From Emydura subglobosa (lineage: Eukaryota; Chordata; Testudines; Chelidae), in the NCBI GenBank assembly GCA_007922225.1, contig ML679974.1:2593105-2657104 (forward strand): a DNA stretch of 64,000 bases, read 5' to 3'. The notes beneath the pieces are model-generated. The model did not search any database, was not told the DNA's origin, and saw only the letters and a list, made by a program, of their open reading frames with translations. Each line of letters opens with the position of its first letter. The first letter of the stretch is position 1. Shown here one piece after another: positions 52,687 through 63,245 of the stretch. The translations under genes and the position numbers were made by a program.

Positions 52687-55600
52687 TCAAAGGGTCAAAC
52701 GGAGGGAACCAGAAGGGGACACTGAGCAGAGAGCCCCAGACAGCACCCACTGCTCCCGGAAGGTGTCAAGGGAGCCAGCGGATGCCACCCAGGGGAACTC
52801 TGCCTGGATGCGGGAGTGTACAAGGGAACGGAAGTAGGCCCCACAGTCGCAGAGCACCACCCCTGCCAACCTCCTTTCCCTGGTTTTATAGTTGGCCATT
52901 TTCGCCAGGGCCAGGAGGAGGTTGACAAGGAGGTCCCGCGACTTTGTGGGGCCACGGATGGGGTGCGCGTAAATAAACAGGTGTGGGGAAAAGTGCAGCC
53001 AGAACCTCAGCAGGAGGTTCTGGAGGAGCCAGAACAGGGGCTGCATCCTGGCGCACTCTGGGTAAGCATGCGCCAGGGTCTCCCTCACGCAGCAAAAGGG
53101 GCAGGTGTTGGGGCGGGGGGTGAACCGTGCCAAGCACACGCCCGTGCTCACGGCTCCATGGAGGAGCCGCCAACTGATGTCCCCAGCGGGCTGCAGGGTC
53201 AAGGTGGAATACAGACTGGCCCACCGGAGGTCCTCGCCCTCCACAGGTGGCATCAGGTCCCGCCACTTGGTATCAGGGCGGGATGTGAGGGCGAGGAAAT
53301 GACGGGTATGGAGCACGAGCATGTAAAGATGGGCCCATGGCATGGTTCGAAAGGGGACCAACTGCAAGTCGCGCAGCTGGCTCGGTGCATGGGGAGGGGG
53401 TGGCTCACGGGGCCGGGGCCCAATGAAAAGTGCCGGAGGGCCGGAGCTGAGGGGCGGGCGGGGAGCACCCTCTCGCAGGACCCGCTCAGGGGGTTCGAAG
53501 GGTGGAGAGCCCCATGCGCTGAGCCAGCACCTAGGGGGTCCACCCAGTCCCCCCGGTCATAGTCCAGGAGGTCTCTGATCGTGGTGACTCCCACCAGGAC
53601 CAACCTCCATCGCACCAAGGGGGCTTCCGCCACCTGCACACCGAGTTGGGGATTGTGTAGCAGGGGCTCCGCAAGGAGATCCTCCCCCTCGAGGACTGAA
53701 GGGGACCTGGAGGCCAAGACCAGCCTCCAGGTCTGGAGAAGGTCCTGGTAGAAGACCGGCAGCTCGGAGAGGTCTCGCGGAAGACCCCTCAGATGAAGAG
53801 AAAAGAGCTACCGGTCGTATTGGAGCCCTCGGAGGCAGTGGAGGAAGGCGTGCGCCAAGTGGCTCCACGCCGGACTACCTGCACCATAAAGGAGTCTCTG
53901 CAGGGCCTGGAGGTGGAAGGCGTGGACCTGGCTGCGGATGCAGACCAGGCCCTGCCCGCCCTCCTCCAGGGGGAGACTCAGGATCCCTGCAGAGACCCAG
54001 TGCAGTCCTGGCCAAAAGAACTCCAGAACCGTCTTCTGGAGGTAGGCCAGGAAGCTCGGGGTCGGGATCAGGGTGCTGAGCCAGTGCCAGAGCATGGACA
54101 GGACCGGCTGGTTGAGCACTAGTGCCCTCCCGCAAAGGGAGAGGCACCAGAGCAGTCCTGTCCATCTCCGCAGCCGCCCAAACACCCTGTCCTCCAAATC
54201 CTGCCAGTTCTTTGCCGAGGAGGGATGGGTGGCAGAAAGGTAAACGCCCAGATAGAGCAGCGGACCTGCGCTCCACCAGATGGCTTGAAGCGTGGGTGGG
54301 AGCGAGCTTGCCCGCCACCCGGCCCCTACCGTCAAGCCAGAGCTCTTGGCCCAGTTGCCCCGGACAGAGGAGGTCGCTGAGTAGATGGCCAGGCAGGCCT
54401 CCAGCCGCGCCAGGTCGCCCGGGTCCTGGACCGCGAGGAGCACTTCGTTGGCATACACTGACAGGACCAGCCTCAGCACTGGCTCACGGAGCACCAACCC
54501 TGTCAGCCTCCAGCAGAGGAGACAGAGGAAGGGCTCAATGGCCATGGCGTACAGCTGGCCCGACAGTGGACAGCCTTGACACACGCCGCGCCCGAAGCTG
54601 ACCGGTTCAGTCAGGGTCCAGTTGAGCTTGACCAGACACTCCGCGGAGGCGTACAGCACCCGGAGAAAACCCACAAAGCGGGGCCCGAAGCCGAATGCCC
54701 ACAGGGTGCCCAGGAGATACCCGTGGTCCATCCTGTCGAACGCCTTCTACTGATCCAGGGACAGGAGGGTGAACGACAGGCCATCCCTACACCCGAGCTC
54801 CAGGAGGTCCCGGACCAGAAAGCGGTTATCAAAGATGGTGTGGCCCGGGACGGTGTAGGTCTGGTCAGGATGGACCGTGTCCTGCAGCACGGACCCCAGC
54901 CTCAGGGAGACGGCCTTGGCCACGATTTTATAGTCCGTGCAGAGGAGCGAGATGGGACGCCAGTTCCGGAGGTTGCGGAGGTCCCCCTTCTTCGGCAGCA
55001 GGGCGAGCACAGCCCGCCTGCACGACAGGGGGAGCTCTCCGCTGGCCTCGGACTCTGCCCAGATGATGGCGAGGTCCGGGCCGAGGACGTCCCAAAACAC
55101 GCGGTAGAACTCCACGGTCAGCCCATCCATGCCCGGGGATTTGTTGGTGGGCATGAGGCGGAGGGCGTCCGAGAACTCGGCCAGAGTGAGAGGGAGCTCC
55201 AGCCGGTCCCGGTCACCCGTGCCGACTGTGGGAAGTTCGTTCCAGAGCATCCTGCGGGCGGCGGCTTCGGTCGGATCCGGGGAGAAGAGGTCGGCGTAGA
55301 AGGCCCGGGCCCTGCCACGCATCTCCACCAGATCCGTCAGGGGGGCGCTGTCCCCTGCCAGAAGGCAGGTGACGTGCTTCCGGGCCCCCTGTCGTTTCTC
55401 CAGGGCGTAGAAGAAGCGGGAGCCGCGGTCCATCTCCCGAAGGAGACAGATGCGGGATCGAACGAAGGCACCCCGAGCCCGAAGGTCTTCGAGGGCCCGG
55501 AGCTCCTCCCGCTTCTCCCGGCACGCTCCGCAGAGGGACGGATCCTCGGGGCTGGCAGTCAGACGCCTCTCCAGCGCTAAGACCTCCCACTCCAGCTGCT

Positions 55601-56539
55601 CTATCCCTGCATTCCTCCACCGGCTGCCCCACCGAGTGTAGTCGCGGCAGAAGAGCTGGGCTCGCACCTTCCCCACGTCCCACCAGCGCTGCGCCGAGGG
55701 AAAGGTGCACCTCTGCTCCCGCCAGGCCAGCCAGAACTCCCGGAAGGACGCCACGAAGCCCACATCCTCCAGCAGTCTGCTGTTAAAGTGCCAGTAGGCC
55801 GGCCCCGGCCTCTCTGCAGTGAGAGAGGCCGTCACAGTCACCAGGTGGTGATCCGAAAAAGGGGTCGGCCGTACACTGGAGGAATGGGCCTGTGAGAGAT
55901 GGTGCCGCGAGAGGTAAATGCTGTCCAACCGGGAGTGGCACGACCGATCTACCCCCACCTGGACATAGGTGAAGGTGACGACGTCGTCCGGGTGGTGGTC
56001 GCGCCAGATGTCCACCAGGGAGTGACGGTCTATGATCTCCCAGAGGACGTCTACGGCGGCCAGGCACTGCTCAGTCCCCATGCGGTCCCGTTCCTCGAGG
56101 ATGGTGTTAAAGTCCCAGCCCAGGACCAGGCACTCATGAGGATTCAGGGTACCAAGGAAGGTGGATACCTGCTGGAAGAAGTGCACCCGCTCCGGGTCCA
56201 CAGTCGGGGCATAGATGTTGACAAGGTTCAATGCCTGCCCCTCCATGCGGACCTGGAGGTGCAGCAGACAGCCCGACATGACCTCGGTGACCCCCAGCAC
56301 CTCGGGCTGCAGGTTGGGGGAGAACAGGGTGGCCACTCCACCCGCGCGGGCGGAAGATGGCTTAGGAACACCCCGTCCCCCCATTCCAGCCGCCAGCTGG
56401 CCTCGGCGGCTGGGTCCATGTGGATCTCCTGCAGGAATGCCACAGAATACCCTCCCTCCCAAAGGAAGGAGAGCATCTGGCACCTGCGGAGACCCGTCCT
56501 GCAGCCCTTGGTGTTCAGTGTGGCAAACTTGAGAGGCAT
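52687..56539 (-). pseudogene. Tx1-type ORF2, broken
   Basis: Starts MPLKFATLNTKGCRTGLRRC at 56539. After a frameshift near 56350 come LVNIYAPTVDPERVHFF, LGWDFNTILEERDRMG and FSDHHLVTV (APE endonuclease), then SPGMDGLTVEFYRVFWDVLG, NWRPISLLCTDYKIVAKA, DQTYTVPG (RT). A TAG at 54747-54749 interrupts LDQ-KAFDRMDHGYLL. The catalytic box reads VYANEVLLAV (YADD changed to YANE, 54444-54455). The C-terminal half continues through frameshifts to a zf-RVT-like region, DISWRLLHGAVSTGVCLARF and CPFCCVRETLAHAYPEC. It cannot encode an active enzyme. Confidence 0.88.
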
Positions 56540-57629
56540 GGCGAGGAGGGCTGGGGGGGGATCCTTGCGGGCGGGAGCGCCAGCGGTTCTCGTCGGGGTC
56601 CGCAACAATCCGTGACAAGTCCCGAAGACCATCAGTGTGTCATGGAAGGCGCGGACCCTCTGGTAGGCCGCAGCGTCCTGCCGCCCGGTCCCTTTCCCCT
56701 CCTTCATTGCGGCCCTCACGGCCCGGAGGATGCGGTGGAAGTCCCCCCAGTGCTGCAGCGTGAGCTGCACCCATTTCCGGGCACCACGTGTGTCCCGGAG
56801 GAAGGTGCATAGCTCATCGCGCGGCACCTTGGGGGGATCAGCCACCGGTTCAGTCCCCGTGTCAGCCCCGTGGCCAGGTGGGACAGGCACTGGGGGTGGC
56901 GGCAAAGGGAAGACAGCAGCCCCGAGTGGGCTGGGAGAGGCGAAAACAAAGGCTGCCTCCTGGGAGCTCTCAAGGGGAAAGGAGATGACTCCAGGGGCGG
57001 CAGAGACACAGGTAGCAGCGGGGGGAAGAGAGGGTTTGGGGGTGGAGGTGGGAACTGGAGGAGAATTGGGAGCAGGGGGAGGGGCAGGAGTCAGGGCAAG
57101 GGAAGGATTGCGGCAAGGAGCAGGGGAAGGGTCAGGGCCGGGATCGGGTAGGGGATCTATGGCCTCGGTGATGGGGCCAGCGGGGTGTAATGCCACTGGA
57201 TCAGGGCCGGGAGCTAGAGAGGCGGGCACGGTGGGGGGGACCTCCATGAGGGCGGGCTTGGGTGTCTCAATGCCCACAACTCCAGGGCCCCAGAAGGGGG
57301 CAGCCAGGCTGGCACCCTCAGGAGGAAAGGGGGGTGGCAGACCCACGGCAGGGGGCGGGGCGTCCGACGATCCGGGGCCCAGCCACTCGGCCCCGGTCGG
57401 CACTTCAAGGGCTGTGACGGTGGCAACAGGGTCACTGCCACCGGCTGGCCTGGCAGAGGGGCCCAGTAGGGGGGCCCGGGGAATGGGAGCAGGGTCAGCT
57501 GTCTGGGAAGGGAGGGAGGGAAGAGGGGGAGATGGCTGAGGGCTGTCCCTAGCAAAGCCCTCCGGGTGGGGAGGGTTGTTCGCCCCCGGGCAGGCCGGGG
57601 TCAGGCCCAGGGAGTCAATCTCCTCCATT
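56540..57629 (-). other. Tx1 ORF1-ORF2 junction region
   Basis: A proline-, alanine- and glycine-rich open frame links the end of ORF1 (LMEEIDSLGLTPACPG) to the ORF2 start. It is probably the C-terminal low-complexity part of ORF1 in another frame. No separate gene is proposed. Confidence 0.5.
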
Positions 57630-59288
57630 AGGGAGGAGAAATCCCCCCCTGCCACAACAAGGTCCTCCCTGGAGGAGGGACTCCAGGAGGGAGATGGTAC
57701 AGCTCACATCCGCCTCCACAGCTTCCTTGGCTGGTGCCACCCGCTGGGCATCGGCGGGGGCGTGGTAGAAGCCCCGGCTCCAGCAGCCCCCTTTCGGGAT
57801 TTGTAGGGGCGCTCACTCCTCTTGATGACAAGGGGGAGGGGGCGCTGGATGTTGGCCTTGCGCTTGCTGCGCTTATCCTGCACGAGCACCCAGCCCTCCA
57901 AGGGCTGGGCAGCGGGGGCAGGACCGGGGGGCAAGAGCGCAGAGGAAGGGGGGGGAGGGAAAGCGGGGGTGGGGCAGCGGGGGAAAGGGAGGCCTCCCTC
58001 CGGGATAAGCCCCCTCCGATGCCTGACGGTGGCGGCCCTGGCTCCCTCTCCTCCGCAGGCCCCGCTGGACTGCTCCGGGCATCAGTGGGGCCCGCCCCTC
58101 GTCTGGGCACACCGGCGGGGGCGCCCCCGAGGCCCAAGCAGAGGCGGCAGATGATGATGGGGGAGGGCTGGCCACAGGGACCGAACAGCTGAGGGGGGCG
58201 CCACCGCCGGCCTGGCTGGCTGGCACCTCCCTGGGTCCCAGGGATCCCGGGCTCCCCGCCTTGCCGGGCCAGGGGGCAGTCCCTCCGGATGTTCCCCGTC
58301 ACCCAGCAGAGGAAGCACCGGGCCTCGCCCGCCGAGTAGTGGACCCGGTACCGGGCCCCTTGATGGGGCACCAGGAATGACCCCTCAAGTGCCTCCCCAC
58401 CACGCACCGCCGGTGGCAGCTGCAGCTGCACCTTCCGGCGGAAGGAGAGGACATGGCGGAGGGCGGGGTCCTTGCAGCCGAGGGGAAGTGGGCTGATGAC
58501 GGAGAGGGGCTTCCCCAGGGTGAAAGGAAAGGCAGAAGGGCGGCATTGGGGAGGAAGGGCGGGACGGAAGTGAGGACCACCCGTATGCCCAGGTCCTCCA
58601 GGGGCTCCACGGGGACGTGGACGCCCCCCACCACCAAGCCCGTCTCCACCGCTTCCTGGGCGGTGGCCTCGGATGCCAGGAAGAACACTGCCTTCCCGTA
58701 CATCTTCGAGGCCGCCACCACGGCCGTGGGCCCCACCACCCGTGCCAGCGCCTGCACGTAGGTCTCCACGTGGGGCGAGGTGGGCACCAGGAGGCACTGG
58801 ACCCTGTGCCTCCTGGTGAGGGTGGGAAAGGGGCCCCGGCCCCTAGGGATGGTGCTGGAGGCAGTGGTCGGGGCAGATGATGAGGTGGTGAGTGGGGGAC
58901 CCGCAGCCACCTGGGCGTATGCCCTGGGAGCGGCGCCACCCCTAGAGCTGGTGGAAGGGACAGCGGAGGAAGGGAGAGCAGGGGAGGGAGGGGGCCCCAC
59001 CACAGGCGACATTGCCACCGTCTGGGCAGAGCTCTTGCTCTTTTTCTTCCCCCCGTGGCCCTTCTTCCCGGCCGAGGGCACACCCCCCAGAGGTGGGGGG
59101 AGGGCAGTAGCCGTGGCGGCAACAGAGTCCCCGGAGTCCCCCCTTGAGGTGGCCACCACTGGGGTCGCAGGACCGGCTTCTGTAGGGGCAGGGAGGCCAG
59201 TTGCCACGGACGGGTACGGAGCGTCGGGACGAGGGGGAGGGGCGGGAGCATCCAGGGAGGGGGTCCCAGCCCCAGGCACACCCGCCAT
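57630..59288 (-). pseudogene. Tx1-type ORF1 with zinc knuckle, broken
   Basis: ATG at 59288 (MAGVPGAGTP), then a P/A/S-rich N-terminus, TRRHRVQCLLVPTSPHVETY and an RNA-binding core (VVAASKMYGKAVFFLASEAT). A frameshift near 58530 leads to LRHVLSFRRKVQLQLPPAV and the CCHC knuckle CFLCWVTGNIRRDC, where the expected His is Asn. The knuckle sits just before a P/G-rich tail. The protein would bind LINE RNA as a nucleic-acid chaperone. The His loss and frameshifts indicate decay. Confidence 0.8.
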
Positions 59289-59340
59289 CTTGGGGGGGGG
59301 GTAGGGATGGGTCCGTTGGGGGGGAAAGGTGTAAGAGGAG

Positions 59341-59440
59341 NNNNNNNNNNNNNNNNNNNNNNNNNNNNNNNNNNNNNNNNNNNNNNNNNNNNNNNNNNNN
59401 NNNNNNNNNNNNNNNNNNNNNNNNNNNNNNNNNNNNNNNN
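59341..59440. other. Assembly gap (100 N)
   Basis: Exactly 100 undetermined bases, a conventional placeholder length, in G-rich sequence just upstream of the Tx1 ORF1 start. The true size is unknown, and frames read across it are meaningless. Confidence 0.99.
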
Positions 59441-60441
59441 AGAGGGAAGGGGAGGGGAAGAGGGAGGGGGGAAGGGACAGCAACTGCGCCTCCCTGCTAG
59501 GCTGAGAGCAGGGGAAGAGGGCACCAGCACGAGGACAATGGGGCCTAAGCGAGGCGGGGGTGTCGAGGCAACGCACTCACCAGCCCGCAGATGGAAACTG
59601 GCTCCTCCGGCTGCACGGGGGGGGAAGGGGCTAAATTAAATTAGAGGAGGGGAGTGCAGTGCGCGGGGGGGGCAATTGAAAAAGGGGGGGTTCATGAAAG
59701 GGAAGCCATGAGCACTGGGGGGTCAGAAGTACAGGGGCCAGAGGGGAAGGGGCAACAGGGAAACTGCTGCTGGCAGGGGAAGAGGTCGGGGCATAGGGCA
59801 TGGGGCAGGGCTGGGAAGGCTCAGGGCAAACCCCTGAAGCCAGGCGGGGCAGAGAGCAAACACACTCAGGGGCTGGGGTGGAGCAAAACAACCAACCTCA
59901 GGGGCACGGCAGGGAACAAACAAACTCAGGGGCTGGGGGTGGGGAGGGAAGCAAATAAACCAGAAGGGGACCAAAGCAAAAAGTGCAGGGCAAACAACCT
60001 AACACATACAAACAAAGCAAGGAACAAACTACAAGGGAGGCAGTAAGGGGAGGGGGGAGCCCAAGCATCAGAAGCAGCTATGGGGAAGGGGGGGTAAGAG
60101 GGGGAAGGGCAGGGGAGCCCCCAAGCATGGGGGCTAGGAAGGTGGGGGGCAGCAGGGATAGGTGCTCACGGCAACAGCAGCAGAAGGGAGAAGTAGCTGG
60201 CCAGGAGAAAGGTGCCCCTCTGCTGCCGGTAGGGGTGGTGGTAGGGAGGCCCCTCACGCAACCACTCCCCCCTGGCTGGCCAGGGGAGGCAGGAAGGCTA
60301 TTGGGGCCCCCAAAAGCAAAGGGGGCAGCAGCAGGAGGGGCTCCCCAGGTCAGCAGTCTCCCCAGCAATAGTAGGAGAGGGCTAGAAGGCCAATAGATCA
60401 GCCCCAGGCTCAGCAAGTCCCCTTTCCTCTGGTAGCTGAGC
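59441..60441 (-). other. Tx1 5' untranslated region
   Basis: G-rich on +, with runs of 6-9 G and short reiterations ('caaacaaactcaggggctgg', 'ggggagcccccaagcat'). No coding potential. Probably the LINE's internal promoter and 5' UTR. Confidence 0.5.
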
Positions 60442-61212
60442 AGGGGTTACTCCAGGTTAATTAACACAGCTGAAGCCAATCAAGGCCCCACCCAGAACTT
60501 GTTCAAAGCCTCCCCTCCAGAGAAAGGATGCAGCTGGAGTTGTGAGAGTGAGGTAAGCTACTAGAGAGTGTGTGAGCAGGCAAGATGCTGTCAGAAACCA
60601 GGAGGGTTTGGGAGAAGGAGCAGAATGCTGGCAGGAGAGCACCAGGCAGATACAAAGACTGGGGGGAGGGAAAAACCCTGCCTGAGGAGGGCAAAGGACC
60701 TTTCCCAGGCTTAAAGGCCTGAGGGAAAAGACCCTGCAAGAAGGGGAAGATAGAACTGGACATTTGGTTTGGCACTACCACACCCAGTGGGACTATCAGG
60801 GGTCAAGATCCTCCTCTGGCAAAGAGGCCAGGAAGGGCCCATCTGAGCAGGGTCTGGACATGAAGTCAAGGGGCACAGGGAAGTAAACCAGAGAAGCTAG
60901 CAGCTTTCCTGAAGCCACAGCACGAGGCTGCTACTTGTTGGGTCCTTGAGTTGAGGTCTGGAGTTGAGGGTGGGACCGGGCCCTCCCACCGGCCATTCAC
61001 TGGAGGGGCAAGAGCCCCAGCGAAGAGGCAAGGATCTGTGAGAACCAGAGACAGGACTGGGACCCGGCAGGGAGTGGCCATCTTAGAGCGGTTGTATTAC
61101 CTTCCCCCACCATGAGATGATGGAAGAACACTAAGGGGTAAAGAAGCAGTTCCCTGACCTACTGCTAGAAGGAAGCGCTGGATCCCCCCGAGGTAGAGGA
61201 AGAACTTTGCCA

Positions 61213-61310
61213 TAAAGGATAAAAACAGAAGCACAAAAAAGTATGAGGACTAAAAAATGTTTGATAGTAACTTTTGTGCATATTGAAAAAGCTTATGCTA
61301 TGTTATAGAG
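61213..61310 (+). pseudogene. LINE RT segment between insertions
   Basis: Reads IKTEAQKSMRTKK, then IVTFVHIEKAYAML, the FxDxEKAYDML motif A of the RT (the first catalytic Asp is replaced by His in VHIEKAY). Cut by the hAT element at 61311. Confidence 0.75.
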
Positions 61311-61872
61311 CAGTGGTTCTCAAAGTGGGGGGTGTGAGATGGATCATGGGGGCGTGTAGAGCAGGGGACAGAGCTGGTTCAGCTCCATGCTCCCTGGAGA
61401 CAGAAGCAGCCGCTGCCGCCCACATCCTGCAGCAACAGCAGCAGCAGCCCCCTGCTGGGCATGTTCCCTGTGCTGCTGCTGCCCTTGTGCTGCTGCAGCT
61501 GCTGCCCTCACTTCCTGTGCTGCTGCTAGTGCTCGCTGCTCCCCGCTCCCCACTGCTCCCCGCGTTGCTGCTTCTGCGCTTCCTGCTTCCCGTGCTGTAG
61601 CCCTGTTTTTTTCCTGAAAGGGAGGGTTTGGGGGAAGGGAGATGCGATTGTTTAGGCCTACAGCGCAGGAAGTCCCCCTAACAATTGTGCCCCCCCCCCT
61701 TTCCCTAAACCCCTTTCCTTCAGGGAAAAAACAGGGCCTACAGCGTGGGAAGCGCCCCCCTGCTGTTTTTCTGAAAGGGCCCTCCCCTTTGAGAAGGAGG
61801 AAAGGGGGGGCACAATTGTTAGAAAAAAGTCCACAGTGGAGGGGCTCCATTTAAAAAGTTTGAGAACCACTG
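61311..61872. mobile_element. hAT non-autonomous element, perfect 8-bp target duplication
   Basis: Inverted ends CAGTGGTTCTCAAAGT and AAGTTTGAGAACCACTG are flanked by TTATAGAG at 61303-61310 and 61873-61880. The interior has CAG/CTG-rich stretches (61425-61510) and two related copies of 'gaaaaaacagggcctacagc'-type wording in opposite orientation. Non-coding. Confidence 0.95.
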
Positions 61873-62127
61873 TTATAGAGAGAGGGTTTACTTCCTAAAG
61901 TGGCTACCAGCGGTATAAAAGGAAGACTGTACAGGTGGATATGGTACTTCTTAAATAAAAGAATTGTGCAGGTCAAAGTAGGGAAAGCCTATTGCACCAT
62001 ATATATCTACACTTACACATGACACTAGAGAGAGTGTCATCAATCCTACCTTATTCAACATCATGATAAGTCATCTTCCAAAAAAGAACAGTTCAGCAAT
62101 AGACATCACTTTTTTGACTGATGACTA
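61873..62127 (+). pseudogene. LINE RT segment: template loop to FADD box
   Basis: Continues in frame as REGLLPKVATSGIKGRLYRW, FLNKRIVQVKVGKAY, then SVINPTLFNIMISHLP and FLTDD (altered FADD). Cut after the second Asp by the LTR at 62128. Confidence 0.8.
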
Positions 62128-62819
62128 TGTTGGGAGAATGTGAAGCAAATAAGGTGAAAGACTAAATAATAATCTTGCTTTTGGCCTTGTTTTTAACCCA
62201 AATAGACTCGGATGCAAATAAAAAGGAATGTGAGTAAGAACACAAGGTTAAACTTTCCCCCAAACAGAGTAAAAGTTTTGCTTCTCTGTAATGAGAGGAG
62301 ATAAGGGGACAGATCGAGTAAAAGTTGCTATAGTAACCCAGCAGCTGGGAGGGAGAGAAGGAGAAAAGCGGGGACATTATGGAAGGTGACCAGATGTAAC
62401 CCCACTTCCCCAGCCCCTCCCCTGAGGTACAAAGGAGATTATTCTAAATTCCCAAGGTCCCCAAAATGTAACATGACCATATATTGAAGGGGATGGTATC
62501 AAGGGAGGGCCCTGCAGGTATAATTAACCCTACCAAGAAGAAGGAGGGGGAGGATGGGGCTCCATCGGCATATGGAGCTATAGTCAGAGCAGGAAGGGAG
62601 TTCTGTCGGCGTACGGAACTATGGTTGGGAGAGGAGGGAGTTCTATGGGCACATAGAACTACAGTTATGGGAAAGGAAATCCAACTGGTGTGAAGGGCTG
62701 TGATTTTAAGCTTGCTTGTTATGACCCCAATAAACCCAACAGACTGGACTCTGTACTGTTGCTTTCCGGCGAACTCTGTCTGGGAACCAAGAGGGAAGGG
62801 GCAGGGGAAAGCCCTAACA
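62128..62819 (+). mobile_element. Solo LTR, 692 bp
   Basis: Starts TGTTGGGAGAATGTG and ends CCCTAACA (TGTTGGG/CCTAACA inverted ends). Flanks GACTA (62123-62127) and GACTG (62820-62824) fit a 5-bp target duplication with one change. AATAAA lies at 62729-62734, about 90 bp before the end. Reiterated 'ggagttct..cgg.a' blocks lie at 62560-62660. No internal retroviral sequence is present, so it is a recombined solo LTR of an endogenous retrovirus-like element. Confidence 0.85.
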
Positions 62820-63245
62820 GACTGTGCCATCTGGGCCTGTAATGTGGGACTGGCGCCTCCTGCTGGTCATCCAGTGTTTAACTCCAGGCTGACATCTGTG
62901 GTCTGCGCACCATCACTCTCTCACCATTGTTGGCCTGTAGTCCTTCCAGCAGCCATCTGGGACTGCAGCATCCTCTTCTTGATGAGAGCTGAGTCACAGT
63001 CTGTATTCCCCCGCTTCCAGGGGAGGTTTAGCTCCTCAGGAGTCCGGCCACTTTCCCAGTGGCAACTGCAGTCTCTCATCCTGCAGTGACTTATCCTGCC
63101 ACTTCCCAGTGGTGAGTGGTGGGGGGGAGGGAATTGGGCCCACCCACTACTCCAGGTCCTGGCCCAGGGACCCTGTAGATCACAACCTTTGCTGCACCCC
63201 AAGTTCCTCTTCTTGCTGCTGTCTCCCTGGGTCATTTCCCCCAAT
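62820..63245. other. LINE stub and unclassified insertion
   Basis: The first about 25 bases continue the LINE (D-CAIW). The rest, to 63245, does not encode RT and replaces roughly 60 codons of it. It contains a CTCF-like TGGCGCCTCCTGCTGG at 62851-62866. No termini or target duplication were found, so it may be an insertion coupled to a deletion. Confidence 0.45.

Larger units (their letters stand above)
52680..60441 (-). mobile_element. Tx1-type (L1 group) LINE, nearly full length
   Basis: A 7.76-kb GC-rich element on the minus strand with ORF1 (zinc knuckle), ORF2 (APE endonuclease, RT, zf-RVT-like tail) and a G/C-rich 5' region (59640-60441). AGGGGT occurs at both junctions (52674-52679 and 60442-60447), a likely target duplication. 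It contains an assembly gap and several frameshifts and stops. Its base composition contrasts sharply with the AT-rich host LINE. Confidence 0.82.
52500..61212. mobile_element. LTR-like element split by a Tx1 LINE
   Basis: Left part 52500-52679 starts TGTGACAGGATCAG; right part 60442-61212 ends ACTTTGCCA, giving TG..CA ends. Flanks TAAGG (52495-52499) and TAAAG (61213-61217) differ at one base. Removing everything between lets the host LINE RT continue as HIVR-IKTEAQ. About 950 bp belong to this element. Family unknown; a solo LTR is likely. Confidence 0.5.

Noticed and set aside
52816..53562. Long + strand ORFs over 52.8-57.5 kb (for example 248, 334 and 269 residues)
   Set aside because: They are shadows of the GC-rich minus-strand Tx1 ORF2, which carries the real endonuclease and RT motifs.
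58299..59576. ORF reading through the N gap
   Set aside because: The part beyond 59341 crosses undetermined bases. Only the ATG at 59288 onward is supported.
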